Positions 23,586 through 35,552 of a DNA stretch of 64,000 nucleotides are shown piece after piece; within the stretch, counting starts at the first letter, position 1; every line of letters begins with the position of its first letter. The notes below the pieces were generated by a model. The model made no database searches and was not told the DNA's origin. It was given only the letters and a program-made list of their open reading frames with translations. The position numbers and the translations under genes are program-made. The stretch covers positions 1 to 64,000 of the forward strand of contig JAMYHX010000216.1 in the NCBI GenBank assembly GCA_025529335.1. Reading direction: 5' to 3'. The DNA comes from Rhizopus sp. PT2906 (Eukaryota > Mucoromycota > Mucoromycetes > Mucorales > Rhizopodaceae).

Positions 23586-25536
23586 TTAACGAGCAACGCT
23601 TGACTGTAATAACTTACGAGAGATTTCACCATCGATTTCCAAGTCAAACAATCTCCAAATACCGTTTTCATCTTGGAAATCATTGTGGACGATATTAATC
23701 AAGTAGTAACTATCTGTGATATCTAAAATAAGCTTGGCTGATTCACTATCACGTTCATAAATACGAGCCCATCGGTTCCAGAGTTCAAATGCTTCATCCT
23801 TCCAGGCCATGAAAGCAACAGATTCAACAATGGTAGGTTGGACGATTTCTTTACCAGGGAAGACACCCCAGGTGACAGCATTGGGTTCATCACTCGTTGT
23901 GTTCGTACGGAGGTCACCTTGTTTGTTGACAGCATAGTAAGTCACTTGAGGGTTCTGACTGATCTTGTCGATCAACTCATTCAACTTTTCTGGTGAAACA
24001 AAGAATTCGAGATAAGCCTTTTGGTAGACATATCCGTTCTTGGGACCCCAACCATAGATGGGATGACAGCTCTTGACACCATTGACTGCAGGTTGAGAGT
24101 TGATAGTAAAGTAACCAAGCAAGTTGATGGCAGCTAAGCGCTGACGGATGATGTCGGTTTCAGGGTCGAGTTGCTGAGAGCTCCAAGGAATACCGGCAAT
24201 TTCGCCCTTACAGTAACGAGCAAAGGTCAGGGCAATATCATCCACAGACTTGGGAGTACCCCACATGCTGATACACTGTTCAACGGGGTATCGAAGGTTA
24301 ATACCCCAGCCATCTAATTCACCAAAAGCAGGCGAGCGAGAGTCACCCCATCGACCATTAGGAAATTCATCCCAAGTTTCTGTACGTTGGATGTAGCTCT
24401 TGGTACGATTCTTCCAAAAGATAGGACGTACATTTTCCTTGGCACGCTTGGTATTGAGTGAAGGAGACCAAGGTAAAGGCTTGATATTTTCGAGAGGAGC
24501 CACGAGGTCAAGTCGTTCGAGGACAAGACGAGAGGATCGTTCGAGGTTGAAAGTGTAGAGATGGAAGCCGTTGATACCGACTTCACGGAATCGCTTGATG
24601 AACTCAACAGCAAGGTTGATACCATATTCCTTGACAGCTGTGTCGTCATCTTTGATGGGTTCGAGATCATCCCAGATCTTTTGTGGTACAAAGTTGTCGT
24701 TGAATGCAATCACTCGCTTCAGTCCACTGTAGTTTTGAATAGGGAACACACCAGGCAAGATGGGAACAGTGATACCAATCGCACGGGCCTTCTTATAGAA
24801 TTCAATAAATATGTCTACATCGAAAAAGAGCTGTGTGACAACAAGGTCAGCACCAGCGTCCACCTTTTCTTTCAATCTCAAAAGATCGTCTTCTTTATCG
24901 GGGTTATCGATGTGACCCTCAGGATGGCCTGTGTTGTTGTGTGAATAAAGAGAAAAAATGAATAGAATTCTTATAATTACCTGCAACAGCAATACAGAAG
25001 TAGTCTCCATACTTTTTACGAATATAGCGGACAAGGTCAATTGCATGTTCAAATCCATTTTCACATGATTCCCAATTGGCCTGACCCTTGGGTGGGTCTC
25101 CACGTAAGGCCAGGATGTTTTGACATCCACACTTTTTAGCAGCCTAAAAAAAACATATGAATGAGCTATTCATAATACAAACATGTTATTTTACCTCTAG
25201 TGCGTCATCAATTTGTTGAACAGGCATGTTTGTACATGTCAAATGCATCATTGTTTCCAAACCATAGACGGATTGTGCAGTGGCAACAATCTCTGTTGTC
25301 AATTCAGCAGATGTTCCACCTGCACCCCAAGTGACATCGATAAATTCAGGACCATAACGTTGCATTCTTTCCATACGGTCATAGAGGTTTTGAACACCCT
25401 AAATTGTTTATATTAGATGATGAATTATAGGTAATAAGCATATATTTACCTGAGGTGTCTTGGGTGGAAAGTATTCAAAGGACCAAAAGGGTCTATTTTC
25501 TGCCTCAGCCTTTTTGATTTTATCAATAACTTTCAT
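23586..25536 (-). CDS. MTHFR: Methylenetetrahydrofolate reductase
   Basis: Reduces 5,10-methylene-THF to 5-methyl-THF for methionine synthesis (Met12/Met13 in yeast). Exons: 25536-25450, 25398-25195, 25143-24981, 24928-23586; 598 aa. The N-terminal FAD barrel has FWSFEYFPPKT, FIDVTWGAGG, MHLTCTN, NILALRGDPPKG and DLVVTQLFFD. The C-terminal regulatory domain typical of eukaryotic enzymes begins around residue 340, with WGDSRSPAFGELDGWGI, GWGPKNGYVYQKAYLEFF and AVTWGVFPGKEI. The first exon encodes MKVIDKIKKAEAENRPFWSF, matching the family start, with no targeting peptide. Intact. Confidence 0.97.
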
Positions 25537-26293
25537 GATGTCAAATGTAAAGAGAAAGAAAGAAAAAAGAGAAAAAAAGGAGAAAATGAAAAAAAGAGAA
25601 ACTAAAAAGGTATCGATCTATATAGGCATTGATGTTCAAGTGGCACAGATATGAAGAAGCTTATCTGTTGACATTCAAGTTATGAGCTTATTTTAATTAT
25701 TTAAATTGAATATTCTATATCCATATTCATCACCATCCTCTCTTCTACTTTTATCTTTTTCCTTTTTCCTTTCCTTGTAGAATTCTATAGAATGAGGGTT
25801 TCAAACAGTAGTAAGAGATTGGGATAAAGCAGATCGAATAAGATCCTACTATTTTATTGGTCAATTTACTATTTGCGACATTGTCTGGTAACCAATCTGA
25901 ATTCATGCTAAATTATTCATCTCCGATCTTATTGTTTGTTTTCAAGAATACATGATGAGACCAAATAAAGAGAGGGGGGAATGGCTATGGGTAGTAAAGG
26001 GGCTTTTATATTATTCATTATTATATGATATTTTATCTATAAAAATAGATGCTATATTTATTGTGGAACTGTGTGCCTTGGATTGAATGAATTCAAGCAA
26101 TCCAAGCCAATCAGATCACTTGCTTGAAATTCGTCATGTTATTTCATCTACTTGGAAAGGTATATCTGGGTGTAGCACAATGCGTATATCATACGTGGCA
26201 AGCAGTGATGGGCTCATATGAATGCAATGCTATAAAGAATTTGATACTCTCTTGTATATTACATCTCTTTATTCTTTATTTCAAAAAAAAAAG
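25537..26293. other. Intergenic, MTHFR promoter and F-box 3' flank
   Basis: Purine-rich leader (25540-25610) and AT-rich DNA; no gene recognised. Confidence 0.5.
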
Positions 26294-28024
26294 CTATGTG
26301 TCCAAAGTAAAACGCACGTTAAACATTTCGAGTGTGTGTATCTTTTGACAGCTTATTCGCATTACATAATCTCTGTCATCCCTTTCTTCTACTTTAGTGA
26401 CTATGTAGTCTTCTGTATCACAATCGTAGCTTATCTTCAAACATGTAGACGTCTCAGAGGTTTCCACCAAGACGATCTCATCTGTCTTGTCAAAATTGAT
26501 ACCTATCAAGCACAGTCTGTTTATGTACAGAACATCAAGATTCAAATCAGCCAGATTGATGTCTAAACAAGTAGGAAATGATGTTTCAACCTTGGCTCGG
26601 GTGTATTCTACATGAAGCACTCTCAAATTTGGGAAACTAGCTGCCAAAGATTTAAAAAAGGTGGAAGACACCACTGCTTTGGATATGACTACATGTCGAA
26701 TAGATCTGTTGATGCAGTGCTGAGTATTTGTCAAGCTGTAAAATTCCAATTGTAGCTTTTCAAGTCGGTAACATCTTTCAACAAAAGACCAAATATCGGA
26801 TGGAATGGGTTTTTGTCGGTGGTAATTATCAGCCACTAATAGTCTATGTACACGGCTTGCTACACTTTCCAAATATGGAATCAATCCAAACTCTTGGGCA
26901 AAACGAGGATCGTACAATGTAGCCATTTGATTTAGTTGTCCGTTGGCCTTTTCTTCAAGATAAAAAGATATTTCAGTCTGTTTGTGTTCTGAACGTGCTC
27001 CATAGATTGACAAGTCATTATATACATTGGGAGTTGATCTGAAAACAGTATTTAGATAGCTGCAGACAATGGTACCTAATGTAGTGTCTGTATCAGTTCC
27101 TGAATGATTGATTATAAATAACCGAATTGAGAAGGATTGTTTAGCTTGTTTAAAGAAAAAATTCAATAGCTGGTCAAATGCTTTGTCATGAACTATCTGT
27201 GTAGGCAAATGCGTGATCCATAAGCACAGGTTGGAGAGATTGACGAATCTCTGGGTAATATAGTCAATGAATGCCCTTGACGTACTTCGTGCGTAGTTTT
27301 TGATGATGAGTGTCTTCAAGTAAGGGTATGTGGTATGAACAATCGGAACTACTTTTGAACATGTTTCTGTGGCAATATTCACCTCCAATTCAATCAATTT
27401 AGGACAGGCATCAAAGATAAATATAAAATCCTGCATTGTATTGATGGAGAAATGCTGTGACATCCACAACCTTTGAAGCGACGGAAATGATGTCAAGAAA
27501 GATACATCTTTAAACACAGGAGGAGCATAAAGTTGAGTAATAGAATCTTTATATTTGTAAAAGTGATCGACGGTCATATTGACATGATTAAAATCACAAC
27601 TACTAATGACTCGTAGCCTCCACTTTACGCTGTCGTCAATATCAAGCAAGTAGGCTGAGATACAACCATCGAAAAGGTGTGGATCCAAGTAAATGGTTCC
27701 AATGTTTGGACAGTATACAACTAGTTTCTCAAAGTCTTTGCGTGATATGCACGAGTTTCCACAGATAAACTGAAGAGACAGTTGAGTAGCATATTCACCC
27801 ACTTGTGCTAATCTACTATTATCAGGCTGATGCTGTGTAATCAGTTGCAAGTATTGTTGAAGGTCATGATGACTGTAGAGGGTAATCTTTTCAAACAACA
27901 TCCTTGTAAAAAAAAAGTACCAATTGATACAGACTGACTTGCAGTTCTTTATGTCTTCTGGTGCTTTTATTTCCTTGAAAATAAGCTCAAGTACAGCCAT
28001 AGGTAGATGTTGAATAGTTGACAT
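26294..28024 (-). CDS. F-box protein with leucine-rich-like C-terminus
   Basis: Likely SCF ubiquitin-ligase substrate adaptor; target unknown. Single exon, 576 aa, unusual among the intron-rich neighbours. The N-terminus is an F-box (LPMAVLELIFKEIKAPEDIK, CKSVCINWYFFF), followed by irregular leucine-rich-type repeats (for example SLQRLWMSQHF, CPKLIELEVN, NLRVLHVEYTR). Such F-box families are expanded in Mucoromycota. The next gene to the right is a damaged paralogue in the same orientation, 156 bp away, pointing to tandem duplication. Confidence 0.85.
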   Translation of the reverse strand: MSTIQHLPMAVLELIFKEIKAPEDIKNCKSVCINWYFFFTRMLFEKITLYSHHDLQQYLQLITQHQPDNSRLAQVGEYATQLSLQFICGNSCISRKDFEKLVVYCPNIGTIYLDPHLFDGCISAYLLDIDDSVKWRLRVISSCDFNHVNMTVDHFYKYKDSITQLYAPPVFKDVSFLTSFPSLQRLWMSQHFSINTMQDFIFIFDACPKLIELEVNIATETCSKVVPIVHTTYPYLKTLIIKNYARSTSRAFIDYITQRFVNLSNLCLWITHLPTQIVHDKAFDQLLNFFFKQAKQSFSIRLFIINHSGTDTDTTLGTIVCSYLNTVFRSTPNVYNDLSIYGARSEHKQTEISFYLEEKANGQLNQMATLYDPRFAQEFGLIPYLESVASRVHRLLVADNYHRQKPIPSDIWSFVERCYRLEKLQLEFYSLTNTQHCINRSIRHVVISKAVVSSTFFKSLAASFPNLRVLHVEYTRAKVETSFPTCLDINLADLNLDVLYINRLCLIGINFDKTDEIVLVETSETSTCLKISYDCDTEDYIVTKVEERDDRDYVMRISCQKIHTLEMFNVRFTLDT

Positions 28025-28180
28025 TATTAAACATTGTGAGCATAAAATATTAACAAGAGCTTCTTTTTTTTTTTTAGGAGATGAAAAATTTATAGCCGGC
28101 CTATGTTTGCCTTTTTTGCTATAAATGAAAATGAATTCCCATTGATCTTGTGTTGATAAAGAAAAAGAACTTTTTTATTA

Positions 28181-29668
28181 TTACAGCATCAGATCAATGT
28201 AAATATTGTTCAGCTCAAAGCGAGCAGGAGCACTATGCATTCTGAGATATGTACGATTAACAGACGAGCTCTTCCAGAGCGCACTCCCCTCTTCATTCGC
28301 TATAGTCTTTGGAATCCTATCAGCGCGTACTTTGATATATTGATGCCTTTTCTGCATTTTTATATACATAATCTCTACCAGTGAATTTTTTTCAAAATAA
28401 AGCCATTCATTGGTAGTCAATGATAACTTTTGTAAGGACAAATCATCCAAGTTTGTCACCTTGTCTTTATAGTTGCTACCACCGCTCCGCATTTCAACTC
28501 TGTACAGATGTAACTCTTTCAAGCTTGGAAAAGACATAGCAAGTTTCGTGAAAAAATCAAGATAAAAAATGGTATTTTCAAGACCCAAAGCCTGTACTGC
28601 TTCATAAACACAGTCATAAGTATCATCTAAGCTGTACCAGCAAAGAGGCAATTCTTGCAAGCTATATGCCTTTTCTATAAATAAAGTGACGATTCTTGAC
28701 ATGGGGAGCCCCCTTATATTATTGTATATGCTTTTTCAATATCACATCTGTATCTTGTTTCTGCTTTTAATGTTAAAGAAACTACCTTCTTCTGGGATGT
28801 AAGCAAAAAATTCTCTAACTGCTTATAGATTTCACCAAAGTTTACTTGTATCGCTGTTATCTCCATCCAAAGGGTTACATTTGAAAGGTTGACCAAGCTT
28901 GCAGCAATATAATCAACCAACGCCTTGGGTATCAAAGAACGGCATTTAACACTTAGAGTTTTCAATGAAGGACATACAGCAAAGCCAGCCACTAGTCTTG
29001 CATTATCGTTCATGTTGGTATGTAGGTCTAGTTCGGTTAAATTGGAACATGCATTACAAATGAACATGAAATCCTGTATGTCTGTGATAACCACTGTCGA
29101 AGGTAAAGCCAGCTCTTCAAGTAACGGAAAGTCTATTTACAAAATGAAAGTCTAGAGTGTCTTCGAGTCATCTTATGACCTTGATGGTGTCTTTATACTT
29201 GTAGAAATGATCCAATTTAAACTTTTGATTTTCAACGTTCTCATCAAGTCTATGAAGCTTCCATTTTATATTATTATCAACTTCAAATAAGTAATGATAC
29301 AAGCTGCCTCTACAAGCAGTCAGAGAAATGTTAACCGATGTAACCTCAGGGCAGTGTTTGACAAACGTTGCAAAGTTTTCTAATGATATCCTCGTATGAG
29401 CCATCTCTCTGCCTTCACCAGTAGTGACTCGTTTGACATATTTTCCAAGTGGAACAAGTCGATCAGATGCTGGATTTTCATGAAAGTCTATGAATTTGTC
29501 AATTTGAGGCATGTTGTTGATTTGAATACTATGAAAAAGATACGGTGTAGTTAAAAGATACCACAATAGGCAAACAAGCCGACATTCTTTATGAGTTGTT
29601 CTTTCTGTGTGCTAAAAGACAAGATCGGGTATATGCGCTGGTAGATGATGGGTTGTTGTCGACGTCAT
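28181..29668 (-). pseudogene. Decayed tandem paralogue of the F-box gene
   Basis: Same architecture as the intact F-box gene, but broken. The frame from ATG 29668 has an in-frame TAG at 29614-29612 inside the F-box (after HLPAHIPDLVF), then resumes (ERTTHKECRLVCLLWYLLTT) to a stop at 29168. The next block (29130-28714, SNLTELDLHTNMNDN) is shifted by one base, and the last (28702-28181, SFPSLKELHLYRVEM) is back in the first frame, with a stretch present in the intact copy missing between them. No GT-AG pair of suitable phase explains the breaks. Confidence 0.75.
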
Positions 29669-29871
29669 GAGACGCTGTAACAAGGGAAGAAAGAAAGAAA
29701 GAAAGAGTGTTTTTAAACAATAAAAAGGCCTAAAGCCTCATCTACTCTATGTTGTGTTACTACTCGAGGGTTGCATAAACTGGGTGATCTTTTATCCATT
29801 TAAACAGGCACAAATATAGTTTAAAGCTACATTTTCCCACAGCTATTTTCTTTTCACCCTTTTACTTTGTC

Positions 29872-30683
29872 ATGTCCATTTCAGGCATTAAGCGATTAGC
29901 ACCACAGACAACTTCTTTGTTTGTTTGCGATATTCAAGAACGTTTCAAGGGCCTCATTTGGCAGTATCCTTCTGTTATTTCTGTTGCTGGAAAAATGGTA
30001 AGTCGATATTATTCATCACGTTCGAGACTAACATGGACTATTATAGATAAAAGCAAGCAAACTCTTGGACATACCTGTTGTCGTCACTGAACAATATCCC
30101 AAAGGTAAAAGATGAGAAGCACGAAAAGATATGGTATTAAAAGGGTACACGTAGCATTTGGAAAAACGGTATCCGAGTTAGATATATCCGATGCAGCCAT
30201 TTGTCTCGAAAAGACAAAGTTTAGCATGTATGTACCTAAAGTGGCTGATTTCTTAAAGGAAAACAATACAAAATCAGTTATTTTGTTAGGTATCGAGGTA
30301 AGAAGTTGATGTGTATTCAAATCATGTCTAAATAATATCATTGTCATAGAGTCATGTCTGTGTACTTCAAACTGCTCTTGAACTGCTTGAGAATAACTAT
30401 GATGTTCATGTTTTGGCTGATGGTGTCTCATCACAAAACTACCCCGAGATAGACATTGCTATTGCTGTAAGTGATGATTGAAAAATATATATGCATATGC
30501 TCACTGTTACAATAGCGTATGAGATCTGCTGGTGCCACAATTACCACATCAGAATCCATTCTCTTCCAATTACTCCAAGATGCCAAACACGATAAATTCA
30601 AGAGCATTAGTGCTTTGATTAAGGAATACATGGAAGCAACCAAAGTAAATAAGCTCTTGTACAGATCTTCTTCCAACCTTTAA
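29872..30683 (+). CDS. Isochorismatase-family hydrolase
   Basis: Cysteine hydrolase of the ISOC1/ISOC2-like group; physiological substrate unknown. Exons: 29872-29997, 30047-30104, 30155-30297, 30350-30466, 30516-30683; 203 aa. The catalytic triad is visible: Asp in FVCDIQERF, Lys in LEKTKFSMY, Cys in SHVCVLQTA. The acceptor at 30154 (…GTAG then CATTTGG) rather than the AAG at 30143 is required to keep frame and gives the family motif TEQYPKAFGKTVSEL. Converges with the COA8-like gene; the two stops are 24 bp apart. Confidence 0.92.
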
Positions 30684-30707
30684 AGGCGATAATAAATACG
30701 TTTTATT

Positions 30708-31452
30708 TTATGATTCAAAGCTCTTTTCCCAAAAGCCTGTTCCTCTATCTATTTCTGTCTGTCTGGTTTTTCTCATGGATCGAATAGCTGCTTTCAATCC
30801 AGGGTATAATTGAGCTATATTCATTTTCCACCAATTGCGGTTATATTCCATCTGACGGTCATACGCTTTGTTTAGGAAATCTTTGTAGAACACTGACATG
30901 GCCTCTGCTGTTACTTCTTGACCACTTTTCCTTACTATAAAACCCCATTTAGAGTTTATAAAGAAAGAATCCTGTGCTTACATTGTTCTTCATATTCAGC
31001 CTTTGCTTCTGCAAACATTAAATTGTTTTTATACCAAAAGTTTTGATTAAACTCATCTACTCTTTGACAAGATTCTCTCCATTCTCGTTCCTAAGCAAAG
31101 TCATTAGCCTTTATCTTTACTCTTTCTTTCTTTTTTTTTTTACCTCCTTTGTTTCGTCAGGTGGTATATAATATTTGACAGGCCGTAAATTAGAAATAGG
31201 ATCAGGTGTTCCAATCATATCAGCTGCTACTGGTTTTGAAAGATCCTCAATAGGTCGTTTTTTGATTTCTACAAAGGAATTAGTCAATAGTCGTAGGAAT
31301 CTACTTTTTTACTTTTTGTGCAAACAGTCGTCAATGTTCGAGTTGAAACTGTAGATCGTAAAGAATACTACCGAGTCAATTAGATTTCATTCCTTTCTTT
31401 TTTGTTTTCTGTTAAAGTGATTCATTACTTTTACAACAAGCGACATGCTCAT
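30708..31452 (-). CDS. COA8: COA8/APOPT1-like mitochondrial protein
   Basis: Predicted mitochondrial matrix protein supporting cytochrome c oxidase assembly. Exons: 31452-31435, 31367-31313, 31268-31144, 31090-30982, 30934-30708; 177 aa. The conserved block DPISNLRPVKYYIPPDETK is in exon 3, followed by EREWRESCQRVDEFNQNFW and the NNLMFAEAKAEY helix. The first two exons give a basic Ser/Thr/Arg-rich N-terminus (YSLRSTVSTRTLTTVCTK) that fits a mitochondrial presequence, but the 18-nt first exon was inferred from phase and splice signals alone and is the least certain part. Confidence 0.82.
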
Positions 31453-31729
31453 GAGGAATAATAAAGTCTAGGGTGAGCAAAGTAAGACGTTTTCTCGTTT
31501 TTACCCTGCAAAAGATGGTTTTTTTTCTGAGCTTAAAATGAACTTTTGTTTAAAGCCAAGAAGAGATTAAAGATTTCCACAGGTAAATTAGTTCAATGAT
31601 CCTGCTTTCCTATATAGTTTTATCTAATGTTAGTTTTTGCACTTTTTGGTGACATCATGAGGTTGAAAATTAGATGCGTTTTGGTTTTCTTTGCTAATGT
31701 GTCTCAAAAAAAAAACACTGTATCTTTTC
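31453..31729. other. Intergenic up to the inverted-repeat boundary
   Basis: AT-rich promoter DNA of the COA8-like gene; nothing else seen. Confidence 0.5.
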
Positions 31730-32770
31730 AAAGGCACTATTATGGTCATTGATTAACGAAAAAGACAGTACATATTGAGTATTCCAAAATGGGTTATCTA
31801 AAGTTCTAGTTTATTCTTATTTCTATATACATACTTCAACAATGAACAGAGTATAACGTCTTTATATCTTCTTTAACTTTTGGCTTGTGGACTTTTGCTG
31901 AGCAAGCAGATCTGTGTTCTTTTGGATATACAAGTACGCTTTATATACAAGGTATCCTGCACTGGATACGAGCGCAACCAAGAAAGCAGCCACAAATGCG
32001 TAGATGTCTAGGTTGTATGCTTTAATGAATGAGAGCTCTCTTCGGACATCTCTTCTATGAGTTATTTTTCCGTCTTCATGTGTAAACAGAGCCTCTTCAA
32101 CAATATCAGCTCCACGAATGACTCCACTTCTTGATCTGACTTGAGCTATAGCCTTGAAACGGTTGATATTACGCTTGTATTTGCCTGTCTTGTCCTCAAG
32201 GATTTCTTCAATAAGAGCAGTTGCCGTCGATTGGTCATAGTTTCTCTTCAACCAGCGACCAATGCCTAATTCTTCCATCGTTTTAGCATTACCAGGCTGG
32301 TCGCCAAAGAAAGGAAAGATGGCTACAGGAACGCCTTCATACATCGATTCAAAAAGAGAGCCTGCACCACCGTGTGTTATGAACATGGCAGTCGAAGGAT
32401 GATGAAGGATAGCTACTTGTGGTGCCCAATTGACAAAAGCAATGTTGCTGCCATTCGCTGGCTTATCAAAGAAGCTTCCTACATCATATGTAGTGTTGGA
32501 ACGTGTTGTCAAGTACTCGGGAAAGAGGTCTTGGATGCCACGGGTACCCCAGATGACTCCATCGAGCTTGCCTGCCTCCATGTTTTCCAAAAGTGATGTC
32601 AAGATCAGCTGAATGTCTTTGCGACTGGGGGTAGCCATTTGACCAAAAGCGACATAGACAACTCTGCGATGATTATCCAGGAACTGCTGAAGATCAGCAC
32701 TGAGAACAGGATGCGTTTTGGGGATAATGGGGCCTACAAATTCTACAAGTGGACCAATAGGACGAGAAGG
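31730..32770 (-). repeat. Left arm of 1,041-bp inverted repeat
   Basis: On the minus strand this arm matches 45149-46189 (plus strand) with no difference found by eye. It covers the last 302 codons or so of UGT copy A and 132 bp of 3' flank. Both copies diverge sharply after GTGCCTTT at the outer end; at the inner end they differ from the third base of the FGFE glutamate codon onward. Confidence 0.9.
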
Positions 32771-33726
32771 TTCAAAGCCAAAGAAGGAATTGACAAGCTT
32801 GAAAGAATCTTTTGGTAACTCTGAAGGATGTACAACCGGGTCCACTCCGATTGCTTGCTTTTTTTTCTTGATATTTTGCATTGTAGACCATGCCTTAAGG
32901 AGGAACTGCATAGGACTGATAACCTTATCTTGGAGTCTTTCCGAAAATGAGAGGCCCTTGACAGTGGGGTGATGAAAGGTAAGCATATCTCTGTTAACAT
33001 AGGGTGTAAGCGAATCTATTAAAATGTTTAATATGTGCTATAGTATGCGATTAATTATCCCGCGTGTATGTGCGTACCTGGACTAAATGCAAATGTAGAT
33101 GTTACTATAAAAGGAATTTTAGCTTTGATTGCGGCTTCAGCACAGCTTCCATCAAAATGATCACATATAGCGAGATCCACTTTTTTCTTTGAGAAAATAT
33201 CCAAATGTCTAGTATAAGCTATAGTAGAAGTGAGTGAGTATTGTCTCTTAAAAAAAGTATGCATTCATGTATATATATATTTACAGTCTACGCCCCTGTT
33301 CCCAAACAAGTCAATAAGATATACGTATTGATCTACTAAGGACATGGAAGCCAGTCCTCTTTGTATTGCCTGCATTTCATCTTTTGACACCAAGGGTGGT
33401 GCTCCTACGATTAGCTCAACTGAAGGAGCATTTTTAATGAATTTGGCATGATCTTCCTATCGTTATGATTGTAAGTAGTTTGTTGCATAGTACACTTGTT
33501 CGCTTACTCTAGTATAATAGATTGTATGATGACCTCTAGCTTGAAGCTCTTCAAGAATAGAAAGTACCCAAACAATATGTGAGGATCCACCAAAGCCGGC
33601 AGAGAATAAGATATTCTTTTGGGTACGGAAGTCCGGTTCCAGATCAAAGGTTGTCTGTTCTGCAGATCCAAAGACGAAGTTGCTGGTAGTTAGGAGCAAG
33701 GCAAGGGAAATGGTGGCTAGCTTCAT
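31862..33726 (-). CDS. UDP-glycosyltransferase, copy A (intact)
   Basis: Family GT1 glycosyltransferase with ER topology; probably conjugates sugar to sterols, lipids or xenobiotics (acceptor unknown). Exons: 33726-33508, 33456-33285, 33218-33078, 33015-31862; 561 aa. Signal peptide at residues 1-22 (MKLATISLALLLTTSNFVFG). The donor-binding signature lies near residues 367-410 (FVNWAPQVAILHH, FITHGGAGSLFESMYEGVP, FFGDQPGNA). A C-terminal helix (AFVAAFLVALVSSAGYLVY) and a tail ending KLKKI give a KxKxx-type ER retrieval signal, as in animal microsomal UGTs. It points away from copy B; the shared 3' part is identical between the copies. Confidence 0.93.
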
Positions 33727-35552
33727 CTATAACAGTAATATGCAATCAATTTTATAAAAGATAAACAGAAATGAATGCACATATTTATATATATCTACAT
33801 TGTGGACCTTTTTATTGTAGATCAGAAGGACGGAGAGAAAATTAGCCGTTCACGGCGTGCTTAACGGGCGGGGTGTATCGGGAACGGCCCTTTTAGTGCA
33901 TGCGGTAACTCAATGTGTGCTTCTGGTTGCTAGGAAACGTGCATATTAAAAACCAACTACTATTAAACTTTTTATCCGTAAGGCTTCTTGTACTAATTTA
34001 CATATCGATGTCACGTGAAGTTCTAGTCGAGTTGAAAAAAAGGAGCAGGAGCCATGGAACAGTGCCGTTTACTTTGATGAAAGTGGAGATTGTACTACCT
34101 GTCCTTTTTTAGATGAAATCTATCCACGTCAGTTACAAAGGTAGATTCCTTTTTATACCTATATACCCTAAATGATTTATTTTAGAGTATGGCTTTTTAT
34201 TGTTGAAAATTGCATAAATTTAGCAAACACTTCAACTGTAAAAGGGATAAACTTTAAAGCTTTTGATCTTGACATTGAGTGGTTTTCGGAGAAGTATGTT
34301 GCAAGGCTTTGAAGAGTGGCAAATTATATAAAAGAATGCTTAGAATCTGTCTGTTACCCCATCCATTCCAATATACATGACAGATGCTTAGAGTATACCA
34401 AAATTTGGTAACAACCTATTACGAAATTAGCATTAAGACAGCTATCAAAGGGGATGATCTATTGAACTAAACGATATTAAAGCCCTCTATTAAAATTTAC
34501 CCATTTCGGATAATTAAACCAGGGATTCCCGTTATTTTTCCATTTGAAAATGTAAATCAATATATGTAAGAAGTCATATTATACAAATAATGCTGTACAA
34601 TTGAATAGAAGGGGGGAAAGTTGTTGTTCAAGTGCTATCTCCTTCTACATCCAATAAGGATAAAGTGATACTAAGGGCTAGAAAGGAATAGATTGAGGAA
34701 GCCTAAGTAGCTTTGGGAGTGTATTACTCGGTAAGAAAAGAAGATAGAAGACATTGAGTTGAAACCAACCGCAAACTTAATATTGAAAATGCCGGTCTAG
34801 ACACATATGGACTCAGATCAAACATTTTAGGGTCAAAAGCACTGCAGACACCCAGAGCTGAGCAGAAAACAGAATGAGCATTGTAAGCTGTAAAGATAGA
34901 GTATCATTTATGGGATATAGATTATTGCCAATACTAAACTACTCTAAAGAGAAAATTGAGCCAAAGAAGAAATAATAATAACACATCTATGACATCAGTG
35001 AAACATTGAAACTTGAGGCAATTAAAATAAATTCATGTATTGTTATCGGTATCTCCCCCCTAAATTAAGTTGACACAGATGAGTAACACACACCACACAC
35101 GTGTGACTAAAGTTGAGGCTGTAATCATTGTAAGACTATTATAGATACTGAAAAAACCATCATTCTTTTCGGTCCGTAGTCTTCATGTTTTCTGTTTATA
35201 CTGATGGACGTACTCCCATACCTATTTTGGGTATATCCATTCCTGTCGGCTAATATATACAATAGTCAATTAAGTCGATAACCAGCAAAGTAAATTATTT
35301 ATTGAAAAGAAGAGAGGAATATTATAAGAGGAGACACATGAGAGCTTTATAGGTAGAATTAATGTTGCCATCAAATGCAATAGGGGAGTGTAGAGTGTAT
35401 GCTTTACTGTAAGATTATAAAGTCAACCTGTAGCTTGAAATGATACAACGCGTATTAATAACAGATACGAGTGGATTCTAAAATGGACAGCCACAGATAT
35501 GGACTGACATTCGAAATTATATTTTTATTGATACGGTAGATCCATCTGTGAT
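33727..35552. other. Intergenic, UGT promoter and AT-rich DNA
   Basis: 33820-33910 is locally GC-rich (GGCGGGG-type) upstream of UGT copy A. The rest is AT-rich. A short plus-strand stretch near 35190-35240 (YTDGRTPIPILGISIPVG) looks like protein from a decayed element, but is too short to classify. Confidence 0.4.

Noticed and set aside
32372..32596. Antisense open frame inside UGT copy A (and its twin at 45323-45547)
   Set aside because: A shadow of the coding strand; it is identical in both copies only because the DNA is identical.
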